A stretch of 64,000 bases of DNA from Pseudomonas iranensis (GTDB taxonomy: Bacteria > Pseudomonadota > Gammaproteobacteria > Pseudomonadales > Pseudomonadaceae), in contig NZ_CP077092.1 of assembly GCF_014268585.2 (NCBI RefSeq), forward strand, positions 3,348,001 to 3,412,000. Reading direction: 5' to 3'. This document shows positions 8,057-15,821 of this stretch, one piece after another (position 1 is the first letter of the stretch; every line of letters starts with the position of its first letter). The translations under genes and the position numbers were made by a program. The notes under the pieces are model-generated. The model was not told the DNA's origin. It ran no database searches and saw only the letters and a program-made list of their open reading frames with translations.

Positions 8057-8331
8057 CTGACCGCTTCTACTCGATTCCGGACTAAGCAGAGGTTGTGCCA
8101 ACTGAGCGAATACAATCTTCAATCCTGATCCAGCACAATCGATGCGTAAAAATGAATACTTTTCAGCCATCGGTTGCGCACCAGTTTGAGGCGCGCTCAC
8201 TTGGATTCGCACCGTTGCGATTCGCCTGCCCACCTCCTGCTGATTGCCTCGCCCGCCGGATCCCGTGAGGGCGGGCCTGCGACGGCTTGGCACACTTTTG
8301 GCTATTACCACTTTCGAGTAGAAGCGGTCAG
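8057..8331. repeat. 275-bp segment bounded by perfect 18-bp inverted repeats
   Basis: The 18 bases at 8057-8074 (CTGACCGCTTCTACTCGA) are the exact reverse complement of 8314-8331. The inside holds no gene. It could be a small non-autonomous transposon-like element or a pair of regulator sites. Confidence 0.5.
8287..8303 (+). promoter_or_regulatory. Candidate sigma-54 (-24/-12) promoter
   Basis: TTGGCACACTTTTGGCT has the GG-N10-GC spacing of RpoN promoters and a full TGGCAC -24 element; the -12 element differs at one base from TTGC. It points toward the ABC importer operon about 250 bases downstream. RpoN control would fit use of a nitrogen-rich substrate. Confidence 0.35.
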
Positions 8332-8551
8332 TGCCAGCAATGGCACCGGGCATTGCTCTTGCGCCCTTCCCTGTGGGCGTACGTCCGATTGGATGCTTGA
8401 ACGCGGCGCCAGCGCCCCGGGCAAGAGAGAACTGTCAGCCGTGTAACTACGCATACGCGCCCTCTCTCCTCCCCATGTTCTCTCCAATCGGTCCCTCGCT
8501 GGCGTGCCGATTGGCGCGCGGCGGTTTTCGAATCGTTGTGGAGAACACATC

Positions 8552-9574
8552 ATGAAAATTCGCTTTGCCTTGGGTCAACCGCTTCGCTCGCTACTGGCCA
8601 TGGCGCTTGTGCCCGCCGCCCTGATCGCGTCTCCACTGGCTTTGGCCAATGACAAGGTGGTGCTGCTCACTTCCTGGTATGCCCAAGCCGAACAGGGCGG
8701 TTTCTACCAGGCCCTGGCGGATGGACTGTATGAAAAAGAAGGCCTGGACGTGACCATCCGCATGGGTGGGCCGCAGGTCAATGGCATGCAGTTGCTGCTC
8801 AACAAGCAGGCCGATTTCATCGTCAACTACGACTTGCAGATTCTCAAAAGTGTGGAGCAAGGCCTGCCGGTAGTGGCCGTGGCCGCACCCTTTCAAGGTG
8901 ATCCTCAGGGTCTGCTGACCCATGCCGATGTGAGCGGCCTGGATGCGTTGCAGAACAAACAGGTGCTGGTGTCCACCTCCGGCCAGCAAACGTGGTGGCC
9001 GTGGCTCAAGGAAAAATATCAGCTCAAGGACAGCCAGGCCCGCCCCTACACCTTCAACCTGCAACCCTTCCTCGCGAACGCCAACACCACGCAGCAGGCC
9101 TATGCCAGCTCCGAGTTGTTCCAGGCGTTGAAGGCCGGGGAGAAAGCCAACTTCTTCCTGTTTGCCGACGCTGGTTACCCGCCCTACGGCTCGACCCTGG
9201 CCACTCGCCAGGACGTGATCGATCAGCATCCTGAGCGAGTCCAGCGCTTCGTTCGCGCCTCGATGGAGGGCTGGAAGCGCTACCTCGACAACCCGAGCGC
9301 CAACCACCTGATCAAGGCTGATAACCCGAACATGAGCGGTGAATTGCTCGCCTGGGGCTTGTCGACGCTCAAGCAATATCGCCTGGTCACCGGCGGTGAT
9401 GCCGCCACCCAAGGCATCGGTGTGATGAGCGATGCGCGCTGGCAGGCCACCCGAAACTTCATGGTCGACGCCGGCCTGCTCGGTGCCGATGCGCCTTGGC
9501 AGAAGGCCTACACCACGCGCTTCGTCGAGGATCTGAAGGTGCTGCCTGACGCCGAACAGTCCGCCAGCCGCTGA
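8552..9574 (+). CDS. ABC transporter substrate-binding protein, NMT1/SsuA type
   Basis: A 340-residue periplasmic binding protein with a signal peptide ending ALA before NDKVVLL. The fold markers (LLTSWYAQAEQGGFYQALADGLY, later QQAYASSELFQAL) are those of NMT1/THI5-like receptors for sulfonates, nitrate, pyrimidine precursors and similar small ring compounds. The start has a GGAGA site at 8540-8544. It heads a five-gene set: receptor, Rieske oxygenase, ATPase, permease, deaminase. Ligand unknown; from the downstream enzymes a purine-like heterocycle is inferred. Confidence 0.83.
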   Translation: MKIRFALGQPLRSLLAMALVPAALIASPLALANDKVVLLTSWYAQAEQGGFYQALADGLYEKEGLDVTIRMGGPQVNGMQLLLNKQADFIVNYDLQILKSVEQGLPVVAVAAPFQGDPQGLLTHADVSGLDALQNKQVLVSTSGQQTWWPWLKEKYQLKDSQARPYTFNLQPFLANANTTQQAYASSELFQALKAGEKANFFLFADAGYPPYGSTLATRQDVIDQHPERVQRFVRASMEGWKRYLDNPSANHLIKADNPNMSGELLAWGLSTLKQYRLVTGGDAATQGIGVMSDARWQATRNFMVDAGLLGADAPWQKAYTTRFVEDLKVLPDAEQSASR

Positions 9575-9649
9575 GCCTGATTGCAAGACTGCTGAACCCA
9601 GAGCCCGAGCCCAAGAGCCGGCTGAACGAATACCGTGAGGACACTTGTT

Positions 9650-10675
9650 ATGTTGGTCACCAAACAACCTGTATTGCGCCGTTTCTGGTATGCCCTGCTG
9701 CCCATGACCGCGCTGGATGCCGGCCCGCAGCCCTTCACTTTACTCGGTGAGGCGCTGGTGCTGTGGAAGCGCCCCGACGGCACCCCGGTGGCCATGCGCG
9801 ACCGTTGCTGCCACCGCACCGCCAAGCTCTCGAAAGGTTTTGTCAGCGAGGACGGCAACATCGCCTGCGGCTATCACGGCTGGGAATACGACTGCACCGG
9901 CACCTGCGTGAAGATCCCGCAAAACCCCGCTGGCATGATTCCGCCGGGCGCCTCGGTCCAGGCCTTTCACTGCCAGGAAAAATACGGCTACGCCTGGGTT
10001 GCCCTCGACGATCCTCTGCAACCAATCCCTGAGTTTCCCGAGGATGGCGTCCCGGGCTACCGGCGCATCTTCCAGTTTTATGAAGAGTGGAAAACCAGCC
10101 CGCTGCGGGTCATGGAAAACTCCTTTGACAACTCGCATTTTTCCTTCGTCCACAAAGCCAACTTCGGCCTTTTCGACCAGCCCGCGCCGGCCGGCTACGA
10201 GTTTCGCGAAACCGACTATGGCTTCGAGGCGGAGACCCGGGTGCCGATCCGCAATCCTGAGGAAAGCTATCGCATCACCGGCACCCGCGAGCCGATTACC
10301 CAGCGCCACCTGATCAACCGCTATTACCTGCCGTTCTCCCGGCGCTTTGGCTGCATGTACCCGGACAGCGGCATCCATCACATCATCTACAACTGCGCGA
10401 CCCCCATGGAAGACGGGCGCCTGATGCTGGTCCAGTGGTTGTATCGCAATGACAGTGAAGAGCAATGTTCGACCCAGGAACTGATCGACTGGGACGCAGC
10501 GATCACCGCCGAAGACCGCGACATCCTCGAAGCCACCGATTACGACGCCTGTGTCGATACTCGCCGGCGAGTGGAACTGCACATGCCGTCGGACAAGCCT
10601 GGCCTGGTGATTCGCCGGCAATTGCTGGGCCTGCTCGAAGCTCACGGTGAAAGTGAAGTGTTCCTCAGCCATTGA
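9650..10675 (+). CDS. Rieske non-heme iron oxygenase, terminal oxygenase component
   Basis: The 341-residue protein has an N-terminal Rieske [2Fe-2S] motif, C53-C54-H55 with CGYH at 73-76, and a mononuclear iron site with D160, H163 and H168 in NSFDNSHFSFVHK. This arrangement matches single-component-alpha enzymes such as vanillate or methylxanthine demethylases, which use electrons from a separate reductase for hydroxylation or demethylation. No reductase lies in the operon. The start at 9650 has GAGGAC upstream. Being between ABC importer genes and before a guanine-deaminase-like gene suggests it acts on the imported ring compound. Substrate unproven. Confidence 0.82.
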   Translation: MLVTKQPVLRRFWYALLPMTALDAGPQPFTLLGEALVLWKRPDGTPVAMRDRCCHRTAKLSKGFVSEDGNIACGYHGWEYDCTGTCVKIPQNPAGMIPPGASVQAFHCQEKYGYAWVALDDPLQPIPEFPEDGVPGYRRIFQFYEEWKTSPLRVMENSFDNSHFSFVHKANFGLFDQPAPAGYEFRETDYGFEAETRVPIRNPEESYRITGTREPITQRHLINRYYLPFSRRFGCMYPDSGIHHIIYNCATPMEDGRLMLVQWLYRNDSEEQCSTQELIDWDAAITAEDRDILEATDYDACVDTRRRVELHMPSDKPGLVIRRQLLGLLEAHGESEVFLSH

Positions 10676-10682
10676 AGTCAGC

Positions 10683-10700
10683 GCCCCGGTGTGCCGGGGC
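10683..10700 (+). terminator. GC-rich hairpin between the oxygenase and ATPase genes
   Basis: GCCCCGG and CCGGGGC pair across a TGTG loop, followed by only TTTACC. It lies inside an apparent operon, so it may be a weak attenuator or a 3'-end stabiliser rather than a full stop. Confidence 0.5.
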
Positions 10701-10735
10701 TTTACCGGACGCTCATGACCCAAGGGGAGAGCGCT

Positions 10736-11578
10736 ATGTTGATGCAAACCATAACTGGGGCCAACGCCCTGCCACAGGCGTTGCCACGGGGCGACAGCGT
10801 CGGCGTGAAAACACCGCTGTTCGCCAATCAGGTGGAAAAAACCTACAGCAACGGCACCCAGGCCTTGAGCCGGGTGAAGCTGGCCATTCAGCGCGGCGAG
10901 TTTGTTTCATTGCTCGGCCCTTCGGGCTGCGGCAAGAGCACCCTGCTGAAAATGTTCGCCGGCCTCGAAAAGCCCTCCGCCGGCCACGTGCGCTGGTGGG
11001 GCAAAGACAGCCCGGCCAGCCCGACCCAAGGGCAAAGCCTGGCGATGGTGTTCCAGGAGGCGACCCTGATGCCTTGGGCGAAGGTCAGCGACAACGTGCG
11101 CCTGCCGCTGGATCTGGCCAATGTGCCCAAAGCGCAGAGCCAGCCAAAGGTCGACGCCGCCCTTGCCCTTGTCGGCTTGGACCGCTTCAGCCAGGTGTAC
11201 CCGCGGGAACTGTCCGGCGGCATGCAAATGCGCGCGTCCATCGCCCGGGCCTTGGCCACCGAGCCCAATCTGCTGCTGATGGACGAGCCCTTCGGCGCCC
11301 TGGATGAGTTCACCCGCAACAAGCTCGACAGCGACCTGCGTCAGCTGTGGGCTAGCCGCGACCTGACCGTGGTGTTCGTCACCCACAGCATTTTCGAAGC
11401 CGTCTACCTGTCATCGCGGGTGGTGGTGATGGGTGCGCGCCCGGGCCGAGTAATCGCCGACATCGAAATCGACGGCCCCTTGAAACGAGACGAGGCCTAC
11501 CGCACATCTGCGGCCTTTATCGCGCAGTGCGCACGCCTGTCGCAGCTCCTGGCCGAGGCCAATGGCGATCCTTGCTGA
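10736..11578 (+). CDS. ABC transporter ATP-binding protein (SsuB/TauB type)
   Basis: The 280-residue ATPase shows Walker A GPSGCGKST at 61-69, the signature LSGGMQMRASIARAL and Walker B LLLMDEPFGALDE, followed by the switch histidine in FVTHSIFEAVYLS. It would sit on the inner face of the membrane and drive the permease encoded next. The start at 10736 follows GGGGAGA; earlier in-frame starts at 10691 and 10715 lie in the hairpin region. The importer matches nitrate/sulfonate/taurine-type systems. Confidence 0.9.
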   Translation: MLMQTITGANALPQALPRGDSVGVKTPLFANQVEKTYSNGTQALSRVKLAIQRGEFVSLLGPSGCGKSTLLKMFAGLEKPSAGHVRWWGKDSPASPTQGQSLAMVFQEATLMPWAKVSDNVRLPLDLANVPKAQSQPKVDAALALVGLDRFSQVYPRELSGGMQMRASIARALATEPNLLLMDEPFGALDEFTRNKLDSDLRQLWASRDLTVVFVTHSIFEAVYLSSRVVVMGARPGRVIADIEIDGPLKRDEAYRTSAAFIAQCARLSQLLAEANGDPC

Positions 11579-11597
11579 CTTTATTGAGAGCCCGCTC

Positions 11598-12401
11598 ATG
11601 AACCCGTCCTTTACTCCCTGGTTACGTCACCCCACGGTGTTGCGCATCGTCTCGCCGCTGCTGCTCGGCGCGGTATTGCTGGGTCTGTGGCAATTGGCAT
11701 GTGTGGCCTGGAAGGTGCCGGTGTATCTGGTGCCCTCCCCGGTCGATATCGGCCGTACCCTGATCAGCGATGGCCCGATGCTGTTCGGTGCATTGTGGAT
11801 GACCTTGAAGATCACTTTTTTCTCCTTTGCCCTGGCGGTGCTTATCGGCACCCTGGCGGCCTTTGTGTTTGTGCAGAGCCGTGTACTGGAAGCCAGCCTG
11901 TTTCCCTACGCCATCCTGTTGCAGGTGACGCCGGTGGTGGCCGTGGCACCGCTGATCATCATCTGGTGCAGCAACACCACGCTGGCGTTGATTATTTGCG
12001 CAACCCTGGTGGCGATTTTCCCGATCATCGCCAACACCGTACTCGGCTTGCGCAGCGTCAACCCCGGCCTGCTCAATCTGTTCCGCCTGAACCGCGCCAG
12101 CCGCTGGCAGGTGCTGTTGCGCCTGCGCATTCCCAGCGCCCTGCCGTGTTTTTTTGCCGGGCTGCGCATTGCCGGCGGGCTGGCGTTGATCGGCGCGGTG
12201 GTGGCGGAGTTCGTTGCCGGCACCGGGGGCACCGGTGCAGGGCTGGCGTATCAGATCCTCCAGGCTGGCTTTCAACTGAATATTCCAAGGCTGTTCGCTG
12301 CCCTGCTGCTGATCGCCTTGACCGGTGTCGCGTTATTCAGCCTGATGGCCTTGCTGGCCCGGTTGAGCCTGCGCAACTGGCATGAAAGCGAACTCGGCTG
12401 A
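11598..12401 (+). CDS. ABC transporter permease (SsuC/TauC type)
   Basis: A 267-residue inner-membrane protein with about six transmembrane segments and the binding-protein-dependent transport loop (LNLFRLNRASRWQVLLRLRIPSAL split over 12076-12140, then AGLRIAGGLALIGAVVAEF). It pairs with the preceding ATPase. The start at 11598 has TGAGAG upstream; an earlier ATG at 11562 would overlap the ATPase gene by 17 bases and is the alternative. The next gene starts 40 bases later. Confidence 0.86.
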   Translation: MNPSFTPWLRHPTVLRIVSPLLLGAVLLGLWQLACVAWKVPVYLVPSPVDIGRTLISDGPMLFGALWMTLKITFFSFALAVLIGTLAAFVFVQSRVLEASLFPYAILLQVTPVVAVAPLIIIWCSNTTLALIICATLVAIFPIIANTVLGLRSVNPGLLNLFRLNRASRWQVLLRLRIPSALPCFFAGLRIAGGLALIGAVVAEFVAGTGGTGAGLAYQILQAGFQLNIPRLFAALLLIALTGVALFSLMALLARLSLRNWHESELG

Positions 12402-12441
12402 CCCTTTGAATCCGCCGCAGATGCGGCGTATGGAGCCTGAC

Positions 12442-13872
12442 ATGAAGATTCAAAACAGCTGGCTGGTACGTAACGCCAGCGCCATTCTCACCGGTTTGTC
12501 CGGTGCAGCGGCGCGCCACGCCGGGCCTGATATCCGTATCGTCGACGGCCGCATCAGCGCCATCGGCGCCCTGCAACCCCAGCCCGGCGAGCGAGTGCTG
12601 GATGCCACCGATTGCGTGGTCTACCCGGCGTGGGTCAATACCCACCATCACCTGTTTCAGTCGCTGCTCAAAGGCATTCCCGCAGGTATCGACCAGAGTC
12701 TGGGAGCCTGGCTGGGTGCCGTGCCCTATCGCTATCGCGGCGCGTTTGACGAGCACAGCTTTCGCCTCGCCGCGCGCATTGGCCTGGTCGAATTGGCACG
12801 ATCCGGCTGCGCCACCGTCGCAGACCATCATTACCTGTACTTGCCGGGCATGGACTTTGACAGTGCCGAGGTGCTGTTCGAGGAAGCCGAACGGCTGGGG
12901 CTGCGGTTTGTCCTCTGCCGTGGCGGCGCCACGCAAGCACGACAAGCCGGAGGCCAGTCCGTGGCCGGGCCGGAGACCCTGGAGCAATACCTGGACGACG
13001 TCGAGCGTCTGGTGCGGCGCTACCACGACCCGGCCGCCGATGCCTGGCGGCGGGTGGTGATGGCGCCCACCAGCCCGCCCTACTCCATGCCTGCCGAACA
13101 CCTGCGCGAAACCGCCCGGGTCGCCCGGCGACTGGGCATTCGCCTGCACAGCCATCTGAGCGAAACCGTCGAATATCAAAATGAGGTGCAGCAACGCCAC
13201 GGCATGTCGCCAGTGGCGTTCTGTGCCGAGTACGAGTGGCTGGGGCCGGACGTGTGGTTCGCGCATTTGGTGAAACTCGACGCCGAGGAAATCCGCATGC
13301 TCGGGGCCAGCAGTACGGGCATTGCCCATTGCCCGCAAAGCAATGGCCGCCTGGGCAGTGGCATTGCCGATGTGGTGGCCATGGAGGCTGCGGGAATGCC
13401 GGTGTCGATTGGCGTGGATGGCGCCGCTTCCAACGAGGCCTGCGACATGATCAGCGAAACCCACGCCGCCTGGCTGATGCAACGGGCCAGACTTGGCGAA
13501 CGGGCCCGCCCGCGTTATGCCGGCGGTGACGAGGAAGGCGGTGCCAGCGCGGCCACGGTGGAAGACGTGGTGCGCTGGGGTACGTCTGGCGGGGCTCGGG
13601 TGCTGGGGCTGGACGCCGTGGGCAGCGTGCAAGTGGGCATGGCGGCCGACCTGGCGATCTACCGCCTGGACCAGCCGCGATACTTCGGCCTGCATGACCC
13701 GGCGATCGGGCCGGTGGTGGGCGGAGGACGCCCGACCTTGCGCGCCTTGCTGGTCGGTGGCCGGTTGACCGTACACGACGACCAGTTGCCTGACTTCGAC
13801 CTGGCCGAACTCGGCGCCCAGGCTCGGGACGCGGTGCGGCGGTTGCAGCAGGCCACAGGCGTACGCTCATGA
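12442..13872 (+). CDS. 8-oxoguanine deaminase-like amidohydrolase (TrzA/AtzA family)
   Basis: The 476-residue enzyme carries the amidohydrolase metal site: H68 and H70 in VNTHHHLFQ, a later His in RLHSHLSE, and Asp in GVDGAASNEACDM. These segments are close to those I recall for 8-oxoguanine deaminase of Pseudomonas, which releases ammonia from an aminopurine ring. A GGAG at 12432-12435 supports the start; an in-frame ATG at 12382 overlaps the permease. As the last gene of the importer/oxygenase operon it probably deaminates the oxygenated product. Isoguanine, guanine or s-triazine-like compounds are other options. Confidence 0.75.
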   Translation: MKIQNSWLVRNASAILTGLSGAAARHAGPDIRIVDGRISAIGALQPQPGERVLDATDCVVYPAWVNTHHHLFQSLLKGIPAGIDQSLGAWLGAVPYRYRGAFDEHSFRLAARIGLVELARSGCATVADHHYLYLPGMDFDSAEVLFEEAERLGLRFVLCRGGATQARQAGGQSVAGPETLEQYLDDVERLVRRYHDPAADAWRRVVMAPTSPPYSMPAEHLRETARVARRLGIRLHSHLSETVEYQNEVQQRHGMSPVAFCAEYEWLGPDVWFAHLVKLDAEEIRMLGASSTGIAHCPQSNGRLGSGIADVVAMEAAGMPVSIGVDGAASNEACDMISETHAAWLMQRARLGERARPRYAGGDEEGGASAATVEDVVRWGTSGGARVLGLDAVGSVQVGMAADLAIYRLDQPRYFGLHDPAIGPVVGGGRPTLRALLVGGRLTVHDDQLPDFDLAELGAQARDAVRRLQQATGVRS

Positions 13873-13873
13873 G

Positions 13874-13939
13874 CTGATCTCCCCGGCACGTGCTGCCGTG
13901 CCAATACTCGGCCGCATCAAATGTCTGGTAGACGGAAAA
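13874..13939 (-). pseudogene. Relic of a small immunity-like gene (copy of part of the gene at 24133-24513)
   Basis: Read leftwards, this segment encodes FSVYQTFDAAEYWHGS, close to FSIYQAFDAGEYWHSG in the intact protein encoded at 24133-24513. Flanking DNA at about 13950-13972 also matches DNA at 24668-24692. No start or full frame remains. Confidence 0.55.
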
Positions 13940-14026
13940 ATAAGGCAGTAATCGACTTGGGACTGTCATCAGACAGTTTTAGGGTTCCGGAGAAGAAAGC
14001 AGAGGACGGCGTATGACAAGGCGCTG

Positions 14027-14101
14027 CTACAACAATTGCTCGCGTAGAAAATCGATGAACGCCATTGTCCGCGCTGAACGTCGTCGCTGCGACCACCCCC
14101 A
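14027..14101 (-). pseudogene. C-terminal relic of a LysR-type regulator
   Basis: In one frame this strand encodes RTMAFIDFLREQLL followed by a stop, the characteristic end of LysR regulators (usually written RVRAFIDFL). Upstream sequence loses the frame at a run of five Gs. No helix-turn-helix part is present, so it is a scar, probably left when neighbouring DNA was replaced. Confidence 0.45.
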
Positions 14102-14239
14102 CATGCAGATCCTCATTCATTTCGTATTTTCATCATCCTGTGGGTATCGCATATAGAGACTCAGAGCCATAGAACGCTGATAGCCTGAATCGCTGTTATT
14201 ATTCCCGCACTACAGGTAAATGGCGGCTTTATTCGGTAT

Positions 14240-15157
14240 ATGAACACGAATCGTGAGCAGTTTCCGTTGCCGGAAGATTTAAAGGTCTTCCTGACTGTTA
14301 TCCGAAAAAACGGCTTCGCGAATGCCGCTGAAGAGTTGGGTTATTCACCTGCCTACATAAGCAAACGCATTTCCGTACTTGAGTCGACTCTAGCCACAAA
14401 GCTGCTGCACCGCACAACAAGACGTATTGCGCTGACCGACGACGGCGAACGAGCCCGGCAATGGGCAGAAAAACTGCTGGGAGACCTCCAGGAATTTCTT
14501 GGTGAAATATCCGAAGCGCGGCATCAACCTACAGGGTCGCTGCATATTTGCAGCAGCTTCGGTTTTGGACGTAACCACGTAGCACCAGCGATTTGCAAAC
14601 TATCGCAGACCTACCCGAAACTCGATATCCGTCTGGACGTGTTTGACCGTGTAGTCGATATCGTCGGCGAAGGGTTTGACCTTGAGATACGTGTCGGGGA
14701 TGACCTGCCTGGTCAGCACCTGGGGCGAAAACTTGTAAGCAATCGACGAGTGCTGTGTGCAACTACGGGGTATCTGGAGCGGCGAGGCATGCCTCACTCA
14801 TTAGATGACCTGACCGCCCATGATTGCTTGGTACTGAAAGAGCGAAATAACGCATTCGGCGTCTGGAACCTGACAAAGGACGGACACGAAGAGTCGGTGC
14901 GCGTAAGCGGCCCTTTGTCCTCCAACAACGGTGAGATTGTTCTGGAGTGGGCGTTGAGCGGTGGAGGGATCTTGTTGCGGTCGATGTGGGACGTTAAACC
15001 GATGCTGGAACAAGGACGACTGGTGCAAGTACTTCACGAATACACTCAAAGTGCGAACGTATGGGCTGTGTACCCCACCCGACTTAGTGAGTCGGCGAAA
15101 TTGAGGGTTTGTGTCGAGTTTCTCGAAGAGTATTTTCGCCATCTATCGGTTGAGTGA
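14240..15157 (+). CDS. LysR family transcriptional regulator (DmlR-like)
   Basis: The 305-residue protein has an N-terminal winged helix (LKVFLTVIRKNGFANAAEELGYSPAYISKRI) spanning about residues 14-44 and a substrate-binding domain with DLEIRVGDDLPG. Such wording is typical of the DmlR/CrgA-like group that controls dicarboxylate genes. It converges on the leuD-like gene, with 56 bases between them, and is the only regulator next to the dehydratase and dicarboxylate carrier, so it probably controls them. The effector is likely their substrate; this is inference. Confidence 0.85.
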   Translation: MNTNREQFPLPEDLKVFLTVIRKNGFANAAEELGYSPAYISKRISVLESTLATKLLHRTTRRIALTDDGERARQWAEKLLGDLQEFLGEISEARHQPTGSLHICSSFGFGRNHVAPAICKLSQTYPKLDIRLDVFDRVVDIVGEGFDLEIRVGDDLPGQHLGRKLVSNRRVLCATTGYLERRGMPHSLDDLTAHDCLVLKERNNAFGVWNLTKDGHEESVRVSGPLSSNNGEIVLEWALSGGGILLRSMWDVKPMLEQGRLVQVLHEYTQSANVWAVYPTRLSESAKLRVCVEFLEEYFRHLSVE

Positions 15158-15213
15158 TGCCCTGGCGGTAGATCCCAGCATGCGATCTACCGTCGACACT
15201 GTTTCCATCTGGT

Positions 15214-15819
15214 TCACAACCAGGGATTCTCCGACAGATACCGGGTTTCAAAGCTGCGAATCTGTTCGGTACGCTGAAGCGTGGTGCCAATGGCATCCAG
15301 ACCGAGTAACAGCGACTGCTTACGCAATTGATCAATCTCAAAGTGAATAACTGCACCGTCAGCTAATTCGATCGTTTGCTCTGGCAGATTCACGTTGATC
15401 TTCGCTGTTGCTGCGTTGCTGATAACGCCTGCAATTTGTTTCAGCTGCGCTTCGGACACCTGGATGGCCAGCACGCCATTTCGCTGGCAGTTATCATAAA
15501 AAATACCGGCGAAGCTTGTGCCAATGAGTGCTCTGATACCGACTTGCTTCAAGCCCCAGACGGCATGCTCGCGGCTTGATCCACAACCAAAGTTTGGCCC
15601 GACCACCAGAAAAGCGGCATCGTTCCAGGCGGGCTGATTGAGAATGAACTCTGGATTGGGTTCGCCGGACTCAAGAAATCGCAGATCGAAGAACAGGCCT
15701 TGGTCCAGCCCCTTGCGATCGATCCCCTTGAGGAACTGCTTGGGCATGATGACGTCGGTGTCGATGTTGGAAGCCAAAAACGGTGCTGCACTGCCGATTA
15801 CCGTGGTGAAAGGTTGCAT
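15214..15819 (-). CDS. LeuD-like dehydratase small subunit
   Basis: The 201-residue swivel subunit contains the substrate-loop motif NFGCGSSREHAVWG near residues 77-90, as in isopropylmalate isomerase and related hydratases. It works with the large subunit encoded just upstream. The ATG at 15819 follows GGAGG with 7-base spacing; a GTG at 15825 overlaps the leuC-like stop but is too close to that site. Because it lies with a dicarboxylate carrier and DmlR-like regulator and not with leuB, I read it as part of a maleate- or citraconate-type hydratase. Confidence 0.8.
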   Translation of the reverse strand: MQPFTTVIGSAAPFLASNIDTDVIMPKQFLKGIDRKGLDQGLFFDLRFLESGEPNPEFILNQPAWNDAAFLVVGPNFGCGSSREHAVWGLKQVGIRALIGTSFAGIFYDNCQRNGVLAIQVSEAQLKQIAGVISNAATAKINVNLPEQTIELADGAVIHFEIDQLRKQSLLLGLDAIGTTLQRTEQIRSFETRYLSENPWL

Positions 15820-15821
15820 GT

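Larger units (their letters stand above)
7886..8551. other. Long intergenic region between the Tsx-like gene and the ABC importer operon
   Basis: About 665 bases with no credible gene. It contains an 18-bp inverted repeat spanning 8057-8331 and a sigma-54-like promoter at 8287-8303, described separately. Short segments outside the inverted repeat (AGAGCAATGCCC near 8014 and its inverted copy near 8350) also match each other, so the region looks like two inverted copies of a small element. Confidence 0.5.

Noticed and set aside
8591..9667. 358-residue antisense frame across the ABC binding protein
   Set aside because: It lies opposite a gene with signal peptide, ribosome site and family motifs; no independent support.
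12337..13776. 479-residue antisense frame across the deaminase
   Set aside because: A shadow frame of high-GC coding; the plus-strand gene has the metal-binding motifs.
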